Positions 24,621 through 33,427 of a stretch of DNA of 38,730 bases are shown here, one piece after another (within the stretch, counting starts at the first letter, position 1; each line of letters begins with the position of its first letter). This stretch comes from Anaerolineae bacterium (lineage in GTDB: Bacteria; Chloroflexota; Anaerolineae; 4572-78; J111). Both the position numbers and the translations under genes were made by a program. The stretch is from contig JAFGNV010000007.1 of assembly GCA_016926805.1 (NCBI GenBank), positions 1 to 38,730 of the forward strand, given 5' to 3'. Under the pieces are notes generated by a model, which saw only the letters and a program-made list of their open reading frames with translations, made no database searches and was not told the DNA's origin.

Positions 24621-26997
24621 AATTTTCCGTGATTTGTGGTTAAACAAAATACGAACAATTCTGGTCATCCTCTCGATTGCGGTGGGGGTGTTTGCCATTG
24701 GCGTGATTGTGAGTACCCAAATCATGCTGGCCGAGGACATGAGTAAGTCTTACCGGGCCACCCACCCCTCGCACGCCCATCTCTTCCCTGGCGGGTTTGA
24801 TGACGACGTGGTTGAAGCAACGCGCCGCGTGGATGGCGTGCTTGAGGCCGACGCGCGTTTGGATGAGTTTGAAACCCGGATCAAGGTTGGGCCAGACCAG
24901 TGGAAGACCCTAAATCTTGATGTGCTGAATGATTATAACGACCAACGGCTCGACATAGTCAGTCCGGTCAGTGGCGCCTGGCCGCCGCCCAAACGTCAAT
25001 TGCTGTTGGAACAACAATCATTTTACATTGTCAACGTTAAAGAGGGTGATGTGGTGGAGATTGAAACGCGGGACGGCAAAATTCGCCACATGCGGGTGGC
25101 CGGGGTGGCCCACGATATGGGTAATGCCCCCGCGCCGTTTGTGGGCGAGGCGTATGGTTACATCACTTTTGAAACGCTGGAATGGCTGGGCGAACCACGT
25201 CATTATGACGAATTGGTGATTCGAGTTGACCAAGACGCGCCGACGGAAGAAAGTATCCGGGCGGTGGCCGACGCCGTGGAAAAGAAAATCGAAAAGAGCG
25301 GCCTGAACGTATATTGGACCTGGATTCCCGAGCCGGACGAACATCCCGCCAACGAGTCGGTCGAGCCAATGCTCCTGATTTTAGGCGTGTTGGGCATTCT
25401 CTCGCTGTTTTTGAGTGGGTTTTTGGTTATCAATACTATTTCGGCCATTTTGGCCCAGCAGGTCAGGCAAATTGGGATTATGAAGGCCGTGGGGGCCAGG
25501 GCAACCCAGGTAATTCAACTCTATATTGGCATGGTCTTGTTTTTTGGGTTGCTGTCGTTGCTGGTGGCTGTGCCGTTGGGAGCGTGGGCGGCCTATGAGT
25601 TTTCGGCTTATATTGCCTGGCTGGTTAATTTTGACCTGACCGGTTTCCGCATTCCACCGCAGGCGTTGGCGGTGGAGGTGGCGGTGGGCTTGATTGTGCC
25701 GCTTTTGGCGGCGCTGTATCCCATCATCACCGGGGCGCGGATTACGGTGAATGCCGCCATCAGCACGTATGGGCTGGGCAAAGGGCAATTTGGCACCCAC
25801 CTCATTGATCGGACGGTGGAGTGGCTTACGGGTAAAATTCTGGCCGTGTCGCGCCCCATCCGTATTTCGTTGCGCAACGCCATTCGCCGCAAGGCCCGCC
25901 TGACGCTGACCCTATTTACCCTGACCCTCGGCGGGGCCATTTTTATTGCCGTGTTGAGCGTGCATAGCTCGCTGCTGGCCACTTTGGACGAGGCCCTGAC
26001 CTATTGGAACTACGACGTTGAGGTGGATTTTGACCATGCCCACCGGATTGAAGAAATTAAACGAAAGGCGTTGAATGTTCCCGGAGTGGTCGATGCGGAG
26101 AGTTGGATTGGTAACACCGCCCGCCGGATGTATGCCGATGGTCACGAAGGTGAAAATATCAATGTTTTGGGAATACCCGCTAACACCACGATGATTCACC
26201 CCACTCTTCTGGCTGGCCGTTGGCTACTGCCGGACGATGAAAATGCGTTGGTGTTGAATACGGAGGTACTCAAAGAGGAGTCGGACATCAATGTGGGTGA
26301 TGAGATCAGACTGACGATTGAGGGCCGGGAGAATACCTGGCGCGTGGTCGGGATTGTCAAAGGCGTGATGACCGGCAGCATTGCCTACGCCAACTACCCT
26401 TACTTTGCCCGCTACCTTCGTTACATTGGCCGGTCCGGTGGGGTCCAAATTGTGGCTCAGGATCACTCGCCGGAATTCCAGGAGCAACTGGCCCGGCAGG
26501 TTAAAGATTATTTTGACCGCCTGGGCATGCAGGTTCAGGAAACGGAAACCATTGCTTCCATTAGAGACAATATTGAATATCAGTTCAATGTTGTTGTTTT
26601 CTTCCTGGCCTTTATGGCGGTGTTGATTGCCCTGGTGGGCTGTTTGGGTCTGATGGGAACCATGAGCATTAACGTGATCGAGCGGACCCGCGAAATCGGC
26701 GTGATGCGGGCCGTGGGCGCTTCGGATGGAGACGTGATGAAGATTGTGATTGTAGAGGGATTGGTCATTGGCCTGTTCAGTTGGATAGTCGGCGCAATTT
26801 TGGGCTGGCCCACTGGCAGACTGCTCAGCGACGCCGTAGGCGTGGCTTTTATGGAGTCGCCTCTCACTTACCAGTTTGCCTTTGGCGGGGCGTTGTTGTG
26901 GCTGGGGATTATCCTGGTGCTGGCGGCGCTGGCCAGTCTGTTGCCCGCCTGGAATGCCTCGCGCTTGAGCGTGCGCGAGGTGCTGGCCTATGAATAG
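24598..26997 (+). CDS. ABC transporter permease with two FtsX domains
   Basis: 799 residues. One helix near the N terminus (about 18-40) is followed by a large extracytoplasmic domain (about 45-255) and three helices (about 258-285, 302-330, 355-378). A fourth membrane segment (about 435-460) opens the second half, with another extracytoplasmic domain and three final helices (about 655-680, 715-740, 760-785). This duplicated FtsX layout is common in exporters of lipids, lipoproteins or peptides, or in envelope-stress systems. The partner ATPase overlaps by 23 bases. AGGGAG lies 7 bases before the ATG. The cargo is unknown. No periplasmic adaptor gene is next to it. Confidence 0.9.
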
Positions 26998-27086
26998 TTC
27001 CCTCAACGCAGTTCTATCCACAGCACCTTCCTCAAGGCTATGGCTATTGGGCCAGGGCGTTGGGGGTCAAACCACAAACCGCATGC

Positions 27087-28151
27087 TTACTGCGGGCCGG
27101 GGCTAAGGTTTAACACGATTTTGGTTTTTTGCGCGTCATCGGTGGGGGTGATGATGAGGGTGAGGCGTTGACCTTCTTTGGTGTAGGTGAGATGCGCCTT
27201 CTCCTGAAATAAGGTCACATCTTCGGCGTTCCATTCCCGGGCGGCTAATTCTTGCTGGTAAAACTGGGTGGCGCTGATGGCGCTGGTCGCGCTGACGTAT
27301 TCGACCAGGTTGGGGAAAGCCGAGATGATGGTCGCGTCGGGCAGGCGGGGGAGGTTGCTCAGAATATTGGTGGTGGGAACGGCGTCGGCGGGCGGGGAAA
27401 TGGTGAAATCGGCGTTAACATCGGTGAGTGTGTAGTGGAGGATGAGTTGACCCTGCTCAAACAGGTGGGCCGTGGGATCGGGCACGGTCACCCGGAGCGT
27501 GGTCGAGATAATGTATTGCACCACCAGGTCGCCAGGGTCGGCAAGCCATACCTCGCCCTGGGCCTGGTTAAAAATGAAGTTGGGGTGGTTCAGGTCGGTT
27601 TCGGTAAAATGGAAGTGTCGAACGTCGAAACCGTTGAGGGTTTCGGTCAGGGGGGGTGTAAAAACGGCCAGCGGCAAGGCGCCGAGGTGTTCCAACTCAA
27701 AAAAACCAAATTGGCCCGGAGAGGGGTCAGGGGCGGTAAATTGAGACCAGAGGGTGTCGCCCGCTTTTTTTAGATAGACCTGGTCGTCGAGGCGATAGAA
27801 TTCTGATATACCCCCCGGGATTCTGGTTTGGGGTAGATGGCCGTCAATTCTGAGGATTTGATGTAAAGCGGTCGGCCGGTGGGTGACTTCGGTAGCGGCT
27901 TCGAGATGACCCACGACGTCGTCGCCATTGCGTTGACCGGCGACCTCCACGGTAATTTGGGTGCGATAGCTGTTTAGCTCATCCAGGCCGCTGTCCAGCG
28001 AGGCGGGACCGAGGGTATATAAAACCGGAGTGGGGGTGGGCAGCGGAGACAGGGATAAGGCCGTCCAAAATTTGCCCCGTTCCAGATTCAAACTACAGGC
28101 CAGCAGAGTTATAACGATGAGAGGAAGTAGTAAGCAGGTACGGTTTCTCAA
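27087..28151 (-). CDS. Predicted lipoprotein of unknown function
   Basis: 354 residues from TTG 28151. This start gives a clean lipoprotein signal: Arg-Asn-Arg, a hydrophobic core, then the lipobox Leu-Leu-Ala-Cys19. A GGAGAG ribosome site is 6-7 bases upstream, and the stop of the preceding gene (28153-28155) is one base away. The longer frame from 28175 would bury the signal. After a Pro/Thr-rich spacer the mature part is beta-rich with repeated Leu-Arg-Ile-Asp-Gly, Gly-Glu-Val-Trp-Leu and Tyr-Leu-Lys-Lys segments, reminiscent of LppX/LolA-like lipid-binding folds. That resemblance is weak and unproven. It is convergent with the ABC permease and co-transcribed with the polytopic protein upstream. 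Confidence 0.7.
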   Translation of the reverse strand: MRNRTCLLLPLIVITLLACSLNLERGKFWTALSLSPLPTPTPVLYTLGPASLDSGLDELNSYRTQITVEVAGQRNGDDVVGHLEAATEVTHRPTALHQILRIDGHLPQTRIPGGISEFYRLDDQVYLKKAGDTLWSQFTAPDPSPGQFGFFELEHLGALPLAVFTPPLTETLNGFDVRHFHFTETDLNHPNFIFNQAQGEVWLADPGDLVVQYIISTTLRVTVPDPTAHLFEQGQLILHYTLTDVNADFTISPPADAVPTTNILSNLPRLPDATIISAFPNLVEYVSATSAISATQFYQQELAAREWNAEDVTLFQEKAHLTYTKEGQRLTLIITPTDDAQKTKIVLNLSPGPQ

Positions 28152-28152
28152 T

Positions 28153-30333
28153 TCAATCTCTCCGGGCCAACCCAATTTGGCTGGCGGAAACTGAGGCGTC
28201 AGGATCGCTGGTTGTCAGGGTGAGGGTGACGATGTCGCCGGTCAGGGGCGGCATGTCGACCACGTGGGTGGCGAATTCTGGTGTTACTTGAATTTGGCTG
28301 ATCGACTCGCCATCTGCAAGGAGAGTGAGTCTCTGGGGGGCTGTAGCCGAGATCGTAATTTCCAGCGCGGGCGGCTGCGGTTGGGGATGATGCAGCCGCA
28401 ATTCGGCTTGCGGGGAAAAGGTGCGGAAGGGCTGGCCGGAATCGTCCACCTGGCGGTTGCTCCAGCCGTTGCCCAGGCTGAGATAGGTAAGCGCTTCCCG
28501 GCGAGGCGGCGTTTCATACACCCGTAGCCAATCATCCTCAAAAACAATGGGCCATCCCGCAAAGATTTGCTCGGCCAGACCGATGGTCTTTTCCCGATAA
28601 TCGCCTGGCGGCAAATCGCTTTTGTGCAGCAACACGTAACGCACCGCCAAATCATTCAGCACGGTTGGGGCCAGCAGGGCCGGATCCTGGGCGATGATGT
28701 CTGGCCCCAGGTAGCGGAAGTGCTGCAAAATGGGCGTCTTTTGGGTGAGGTCCAGGGGATTGGGCCGCGATTTGAAATCGGGGGTATAGGCCGAGATCAT
28801 GGCTTTGCCGTGCGTGGTTTGATACAGCATATTGGCCGGACGATCCCAATCCATAGGCAAATCCAGAATGGCGTAACGGTTTGTATCTTGAGCCAGTTGA
28901 AAATGAAACGGATGCGTCTCCGGTTTGGAAATAGGGTAGGGGATTGATAGAAACTCAAAACATACCAAAATGATGGCCGCAACCAGAATGATGGCCGTCA
29001 TACCCCTGGCGACACCTTTTTGCGCCAATTTGTCCAGCATGCAATTCAAGCCGTGGGCGGCCAGAATACCCAAACACAACATCACCACCACATCGAAGCG
29101 GCTGATCGACCGGGCCAGGAACAGTAACGGGACAACCCGGTCGAGCAGGCTATACGGCAAGGGAATCTGCTTTAACCCCAGAAATGAAGTTTGCCCGCCA
29201 ACGTGGAGAATCGGTCCCAGGGCCAGCGAAAGGAAGACGAGGGCGCTGATAGCCCAGAAACGCACGCGTCGCCAGGCGCATCCCACGGCGAACCCGGTCA
29301 GAGCCAAAACTGTGTAACCGGCAAAGACAATGTGCTCGGAGGGGCTGGCCGAAAAATGCGCCCCCCACCGCCGGGCGGCCTCGCCCCACAGGGGATGAAA
29401 CTCGTTGGGACTGACAAAGGCCAGCAAATCGGCCGAAAGTTCGACCGTACTGCCAGGGGGAGGCAGCATATAGTCGGCGGTTAATGTTTCATGGATCATG
29501 GTTGTCAGCAAGGGCGAGAGAGGAATGACAAACAGCACGCTAATCAAGCCGGTTAACCCCAGCGGGGGCCAGAAAATCCGTTTGACCCACATAGTCCACA
29601 ACAGGACCAGCCCGGTGAAAAAAACCATGTAGAAGGCGTAGTACCAGTCGCATAGAGCTATCAATATCAGGAACAGGGCCGGTTTCCAGGCCAGCGATAG
29701 ATAGAACGCCAGGCGGTGGTGGGGCGGGGTAGCGCCATGCCGCGAGACCTGTTCCAGGGCCTTCAGTAAAAAAAGCGCGTAAAAGGGCAGCCATTCCAGG
29801 GAGATGAGCTGTAGATGTCCCAGCAAATGGGCAAAGTGATACGGTGAAAAAGTATACACCACCCCGGCCAGAAATGCCGCCCCCGGACGCCAGGTTGAGG
29901 CGCTGTATCCCCGCAGCGTATACAAAGCCAGTAGATAAGCTCCAAACCCACCCACGGCAAAACTGAACAGCACCACCAGGTTGTAAGTTACCAGTAGAGA
30001 GGTAGTCAGGGCAAACGGCAGAAAGGCCAGGCCATTGAAGATGTTGAGGGTCTGAAAATAGAGCGGCGCGCCAGTGGGATAGTAAACTTCGTGGGTGAAA
30101 TAGGGCGAGGTGCGCAGCACTAATAACGCCCGCTTGATCCACCACAGATTCCAGACGTTCTGCCAGCCATCAAAACCATCGCCGGGGATGCCGTTGGTCA
30201 GGTGAAGCACCATCGGCCAGGTCATGAATATGGTGAGGAGGAAGTAGGTAGCCAGAGCCAGGAGGATGGGGGACAGGGGTCGGGGGGTGGGGATCGGGGA
30301 TCGGGTACTTGAGGTTGTTTTAGAGATGCTCAT
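28153..30333 (-). CDS. Large polytopic membrane protein, GT-C/YfhO-like
   Basis: 726 residues. After a Ser/Thr/Pro-rich start, about 12 membrane helices span residues 23 to about 480. The first loop has Gly-Asp-Gly-Phe-Asp-Gly-Trp-Gln-Asn and Tyr-Tyr-Pro-Thr-Gly-Ala-Pro-Leu, acidic and aromatic motifs placed as in lipid-linked-sugar (GT-C) glycosyltransferases. The C-terminal part of about 240 residues is soluble and beta-rich, likely outside the cell membrane. I cannot assign a donor or acceptor; a role in envelope glycan building is inference from topology. The ATG overlaps the stop of the upstream hydrolase fragment (ATGA), and the lipoprotein gene follows after one base. Confidence 0.65.
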   Translation of the reverse strand: MSISKTTSSTRSPIPTPRPLSPILLALATYFLLTIFMTWPMVLHLTNGIPGDGFDGWQNVWNLWWIKRALLVLRTSPYFTHEVYYPTGAPLYFQTLNIFNGLAFLPFALTTSLLVTYNLVVLFSFAVGGFGAYLLALYTLRGYSASTWRPGAAFLAGVVYTFSPYHFAHLLGHLQLISLEWLPFYALFLLKALEQVSRHGATPPHHRLAFYLSLAWKPALFLILIALCDWYYAFYMVFFTGLVLLWTMWVKRIFWPPLGLTGLISVLFVIPLSPLLTTMIHETLTADYMLPPPGSTVELSADLLAFVSPNEFHPLWGEAARRWGAHFSASPSEHIVFAGYTVLALTGFAVGCAWRRVRFWAISALVFLSLALGPILHVGGQTSFLGLKQIPLPYSLLDRVVPLLFLARSISRFDVVVMLCLGILAAHGLNCMLDKLAQKGVARGMTAIILVAAIILVCFEFLSIPYPISKPETHPFHFQLAQDTNRYAILDLPMDWDRPANMLYQTTHGKAMISAYTPDFKSRPNPLDLTQKTPILQHFRYLGPDIIAQDPALLAPTVLNDLAVRYVLLHKSDLPPGDYREKTIGLAEQIFAGWPIVFEDDWLRVYETPPRREALTYLSLGNGWSNRQVDDSGQPFRTFSPQAELRLHHPQPQPPALEITISATAPQRLTLLADGESISQIQVTPEFATHVVDMPPLTGDIVTLTLTTSDPDASVSASQIGLARRD

Positions 30334-30698
30334 TCTCTATTGCCTGTGTTGTCCAGAAAATCCGACACAATACGTTTCCATTTGTCCGGCTGGGATTGAA
30401 AATAAGACTCGTGACCAACACCGTCAAAACGCTCCAACTGTTTAGGCCCATTTAAACTCTGAAATACTGCCTCGGCCTGAGTTGTAGTTACTCTGGGGTC
30501 TTCAGTACCGTGGAGCATCAGCACCGGACATTGCACCTGCTGTGCGTATTTCACGGGATTGTGCTCAAAGCCAAAATATCCAAGTTGCACTCCGCCCCAG
30601 AACACCAACAGGTGTGCACCGGGAAACGAAGGTAGCCCCATTGCTGAAAAACGATTCTGAACCGTTGAGAGCATTTTGTCAAAAATCTTACCGGACAA
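30330..30698 (-). pseudogene. Alpha/beta hydrolase C-terminal fragment
   Basis: 122 residues equal the last half of an alpha/beta hydrolase. Cys-Pro-Val-Leu-Met-Leu-His-Gly-Thr-Glu-Asp (acid of the triad) and Gly-Val-Gly-His-Glu-Ser-Tyr (catalytic His) are present. The Gly-x-Ser-x-Gly nucleophile elbow and all earlier strands are missing. Upstream there is room for only about 35 bases before the start of a gene on the other strand, so the 5' part has been lost. It is in frame and ends with an ATGA overlap into the membrane protein gene, suggesting an originally intact operon leader gene. Confidence 0.7.
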
Positions 30699-30766
30699 AT
30701 GGTTGACTTATTCAATAGACATGGGTAAACTGTTTGCAATATGACTCATTTGACCCAGGGGGGCCA

Positions 30767-32551
30767 ATGTTTGGCTTAAATATCGATCCCAGAAATCCTA
30801 AAGGCAATCCTGATCCCGCCGAACTGTACGAACTCGGGGTGGAGATTGTCCGTTTTACTTATGCCGATTCCAGCGGCGGCGATCAGCTTGACCCGGCCCA
30901 ACTCCGGTTCTACAAAGAAAGAGTTCAGGCTTATAAAAAGGTCGGCATTGAGTCGCTGCTTATTTTAAACTACGAAACCTATCCTAACAAACCCGACCCG
31001 AACGCCGGAGATGGCGAATGGGATGCTTACATCGACCGTCTGGCTCGCCGTTGTGGGCAGATTGCCCGGGAGTTTGTTTCCTGGCGACCGGCCTGTCAGA
31101 TTTGGAACGAGCCGGATCATCCCATTCACCCAGGATATGCTCCCACCGTCCGCGAGGCGGTATTTGGCCGGATGCTGCGGCGCACTTACGATGCCATCAA
31201 AGCCGTTGATCCCAAGTATGTGGTGGTGACGGGTGGTCTGGCCACCGGTAATCCCGGTTGGTTGGAGCGCGTCGTACAATCGCAGGGGGGCAATTTGCCC
31301 GCCGATGCCATTGCCTTCCATCCCTATGGCCAGCGTCCGGCCCGGGATTGGCCCAGCCCCAACTGGTTCTTTGGTTTTGTGGGTGATTTATTGAACAATT
31401 ACTACAAGGCTGGGGGTAACAAGCCTATCTGGATTACGGAAATGGGGGTTAAAGAGGAGGACCTGGATCACGACCGGGCCAAGGTGTCCGAGTTTCTACG
31501 GCGTTATTATAGCCTCATTAAAAATTACTACGCCAGCAAGACCCACCAGTTGATCTGGTTCTGTTATGGCGATGGGATGGTGGCGCCTTTTGGCCTGGTG
31601 GATCATGCTGGCAACCGCAAGCCCGCTTATGACGCCTACCGCCAGGCGGCGCCCACTCGCCCGCCGCTCAAACCACAGCCGGTAGTCCAGCCAGCAGCAC
31701 CAACCATCGCCGCACCACCTGCGGTTACGGCGCAACCTGCGGTTGCGTTGGCCCCTCCACCCCTTCCCTCCATTTTTTCCGGTGCGCCGGTTAGTTCACC
31801 CGCAGTCCCAACAACGACGATGAATGAACCTTTAGAGGCCATCAAACAGCAGGCCGTTGCCTGGCAAACGCAAGCCTTACAACTACAGAACCAACTGATC
31901 CAATTTCAGAGTCAATTGCAGCAGTTGCTCAACCAGCAGGCCCAACTCCAAAACCAGGCGCAACAGATGCAATTTCAGCCAGCACCCGGTTCTGGTAGCA
32001 CTGTTTCCCCGGGCGGGCCAACCACGCCATCGCCGGGAATAACTACCAGGCCGGCCCCGCCGATTCAGAATATTACCACGCAATTGAAACGTGATCCCGG
32101 CAAACAGTTCCCCACCCGCCCGCTGAGCCAAATCCAGCGGATTGTTATCCACCATACGGCCATTCCTCCCACCGTGGGCGCCGAGCGGATTGCCCAACAT
32201 CGGGTTGATACGCAGGGCTGGCCCGGTATTGGCTACCATTACTTCATTACCGGCGAGGGGGCTATCCAGCAAACCAATGAACTGACTACCCAGTCCACCC
32301 ACGCCGGTAATTACGACCCCGTGGCCATTGGGGTCTGTTTTGCCGGGGATTTCACCAATACCGTCCCCACTCCCGCTCAAATCGAGGCCGGGGCGCAGTT
32401 GATTGCCTGGCTCATATCCCAGTTTAGTTTGCCCTTGGCCTCGGTGAATGGTTATAAGGAATTAGTGGTTACACAAAGCCCCGGCCAGCAGTGGGACAGC
32501 GGCGCTCGCTGGGGCGATCAGCTCAAAGCAAAAATTCAAGCGTATTTGTAA
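30767..32551 (+). CDS. Clan GH-A glycosidase fused to N-acetylmuramoyl-L-alanine amidase
   Basis: Two enzymes in one chain of 594 residues. Residues 1 to about 300 are a TIM-barrel of clan GH-A: acid/base Glu115 in Ile-Trp-Asn-Glu-Pro and nucleophile Glu225 in Trp-Ile-Thr-Glu-Met-Gly, correctly spaced. A Pro/Ala-rich linker and a Gln-rich coiled coil (about 350-405) follow, then an amidase_2 domain from about 450: Ile-His-His-Thr-Ala, Gly-Ile-Gly-Tyr-His-Tyr, Ser-Thr-His-Ala-Gly and Thr-Gln-Ser-Pro-Gly. The last has Ser where Cys is common. No signal peptide or membrane helix is visible from ATG 30767 (AGGGGGG 3-4 bases upstream) or from TTG 30734. Target is probably peptidoglycan; release route unknown. 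Confidence 0.85.
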   Translation: MFGLNIDPRNPKGNPDPAELYELGVEIVRFTYADSSGGDQLDPAQLRFYKERVQAYKKVGIESLLILNYETYPNKPDPNAGDGEWDAYIDRLARRCGQIAREFVSWRPACQIWNEPDHPIHPGYAPTVREAVFGRMLRRTYDAIKAVDPKYVVVTGGLATGNPGWLERVVQSQGGNLPADAIAFHPYGQRPARDWPSPNWFFGFVGDLLNNYYKAGGNKPIWITEMGVKEEDLDHDRAKVSEFLRRYYSLIKNYYASKTHQLIWFCYGDGMVAPFGLVDHAGNRKPAYDAYRQAAPTRPPLKPQPVVQPAAPTIAAPPAVTAQPAVALAPPPLPSIFSGAPVSSPAVPTTTMNEPLEAIKQQAVAWQTQALQLQNQLIQFQSQLQQLLNQQAQLQNQAQQMQFQPAPGSGSTVSPGGPTTPSPGITTRPAPPIQNITTQLKRDPGKQFPTRPLSQIQRIVIHHTAIPPTVGAERIAQHRVDTQGWPGIGYHYFITGEGAIQQTNELTTQSTHAGNYDPVAIGVCFAGDFTNTVPTPAQIEAGAQLIAWLISQFSLPLASVNGYKELVVTQSPGQQWDSGARWGDQLKAKIQAYL

Positions 32552-32599
32552 TTCATCAGGAAACTACAACCTGCTTTATCAGGCGGTTCGGCCTGAAGA

Positions 32600-32643
32600 A
32601 AACCGTGTATCGCTAAGGTCATAGCGTCGCACGGTTTTTTATT
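32600..32643 (+). terminator. Intrinsic terminator after the glycosidase-amidase gene
   Basis: AACCGTG...CACGGTT closes an inner CGCTA...TAGCG stem (about 32611-32625), followed by TTTTTTATT. It starts about 50 bases after the stop codon. Confidence 0.8.
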
Positions 32644-32791
32644 AACGGAGATTGGTGTCTTTGGCCTGTTAACCTGCTATGGAAAACGCCGTAGGCCGAG
32701 GGACTTGGGGGGTAGTTTCCCCAACTTGCTCCCCCGTTTTCCTTGTTGAAAAACGATCTCATTTAAGAATGTTAAAATTGTTAAGGGAAAC

Positions 32792-32820
32792 TTGTCAAAA
32801 TATCGATTTTGCGGTACGAT
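32792..32820 (+). promoter_or_regulatory. Promoter of the small conserved gene at 32939
   Basis: TTGTCA at 32792-32797 (5 of 6), a 17-bp spacer, and TACGAT at 32815-32820 (4 of 6). Transcription would start near 32827, inside AGTTAACATAAA (32823-32834), a 12-mer that also occurs upstream of the FGGY kinase at 38684-38695. Confidence 0.6.
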
Positions 32821-32938
32821 TAAGTTAACATAAAGTAGTAAGGGATGATTAATCCCTCGTGGTCTGTCAATGGAGACAGAAACAACCACCCGTGGCATCC
32901 ACATCCAGACTATTATCCCTCAAGAAAGGAGATAAGAC

Positions 32939-33136
32939 ATGGCCTACACTTATACCAATTCCAAAGGGCAAAATTACATTTTGCATTCCAAAGACATGAC
33001 GCTGAAGAACGGCAACCCGCAAACCATCTACTATTTCGCCAAGGACAAGCGCGAGTCTGCTTTGGATAATGTGCCTACAGGTTTTAAGATTGCCGAAAGT
33101 AAGAACGGACTGCCGGTTCTCAAGCGGGCTGAGTAA
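32939..33136 (+). CDS. Small conserved protein of unknown function
   Basis: 65 residues, starting Met-Ala-Tyr-Thr-Tyr-Thr-Asn-Ser-Lys-Gly-Gln, with Leu-His-Ser-Lys-Asp-Met-Thr-Leu, Gln-Thr-Ile-Tyr-Tyr-Phe-Ala-Lys-Asp and a final Gly-Leu-Pro-Val-Leu-Lys-Arg. I recall similar short proteins in Chloroflexota and Actinobacteria, always uncharacterised. The Thr-Ile-Tyr-Phe-Phe-(Ala/Ser)-Lys-Asp core is the shared part. It is soluble, basic and has no Cys. AAGGAGA lies 6-7 bases before the ATG, a very good ribosome site; with its promoter and the hairpin terminator downstream (33362-33402) it forms a stand-alone, probably well-expressed unit. Confidence 0.8.
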   Translation: MAYTYTNSKGQNYILHSKDMTLKNGNPQTIYYFAKDKRESALDNVPTGFKIAESKNGLPVLKRAE

Positions 33137-33361
33137 TTGACGGGGGCGCAGTATGGGGATGCAACCTCGCCATTGGCTTTGTTCAGACTACTACGCCGTT
33201 CAATATGTACTTTAAACAAAGCCGGGGCCAAGCTGCGTTGGGCGTTGTTGTTCAGACAACGTCTGAGTTGTAAGTTATGATTGTTACAATTGCGCCGTAA
33301 GGTGCAAAAGTAAACGATTGCTGCGATGTGGAAAACGCCCTCTGCTTTATCTCCGTAAGGA

Positions 33362-33402
33362 GTCAAAAAGGTCTTCCGCAATTTAGGGAAGACCTTTTTG
33401 AC
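33362..33402. terminator. Bidirectional terminator with 16-bp perfect stem
   Basis: GTCAAAAAGGTCTTCC (33362-33377), a 9-nt loop, then its exact complement (33387-33402). A/T runs flank the GC core on both sides. It lies between the small plus-strand gene and the end of the GH4 operon on the minus strand. Confidence 0.8.
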
Positions 33403-33427
33403 GTGAAGGGGTAAATTATGGTTAACT

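Larger units (their letters stand above)
32552..32938. other. 387-bp interval: terminator, G/C-run hairpin, promoter
   Basis: No gene is credible. In order: hairpin TCAGGC...GCCTGA (about 32579-32596), an intrinsic terminator (32600-32643), a G-run/C-run stretch (32705-32735) in which TTGGGG can pair with CCCCAA or the G-run with a later C-run, and a promoter (32792-32820) that drives the small gene at 32939 with a leader of about 110 bases. Confidence 0.55.

Noticed and set aside
32705..32735. Riboswitch-like G/C-run switch
   Set aside because: It lies after a terminator and before the next promoter, so it would not be in the leader of the downstream gene; no known aptamer core is visible.
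32677..32904. 75-residue frame on the minus strand
   Set aside because: It runs through the promoter and leader of the small plus-strand gene and the G/C-run stretch, with no ribosome site and no recognisable motif.
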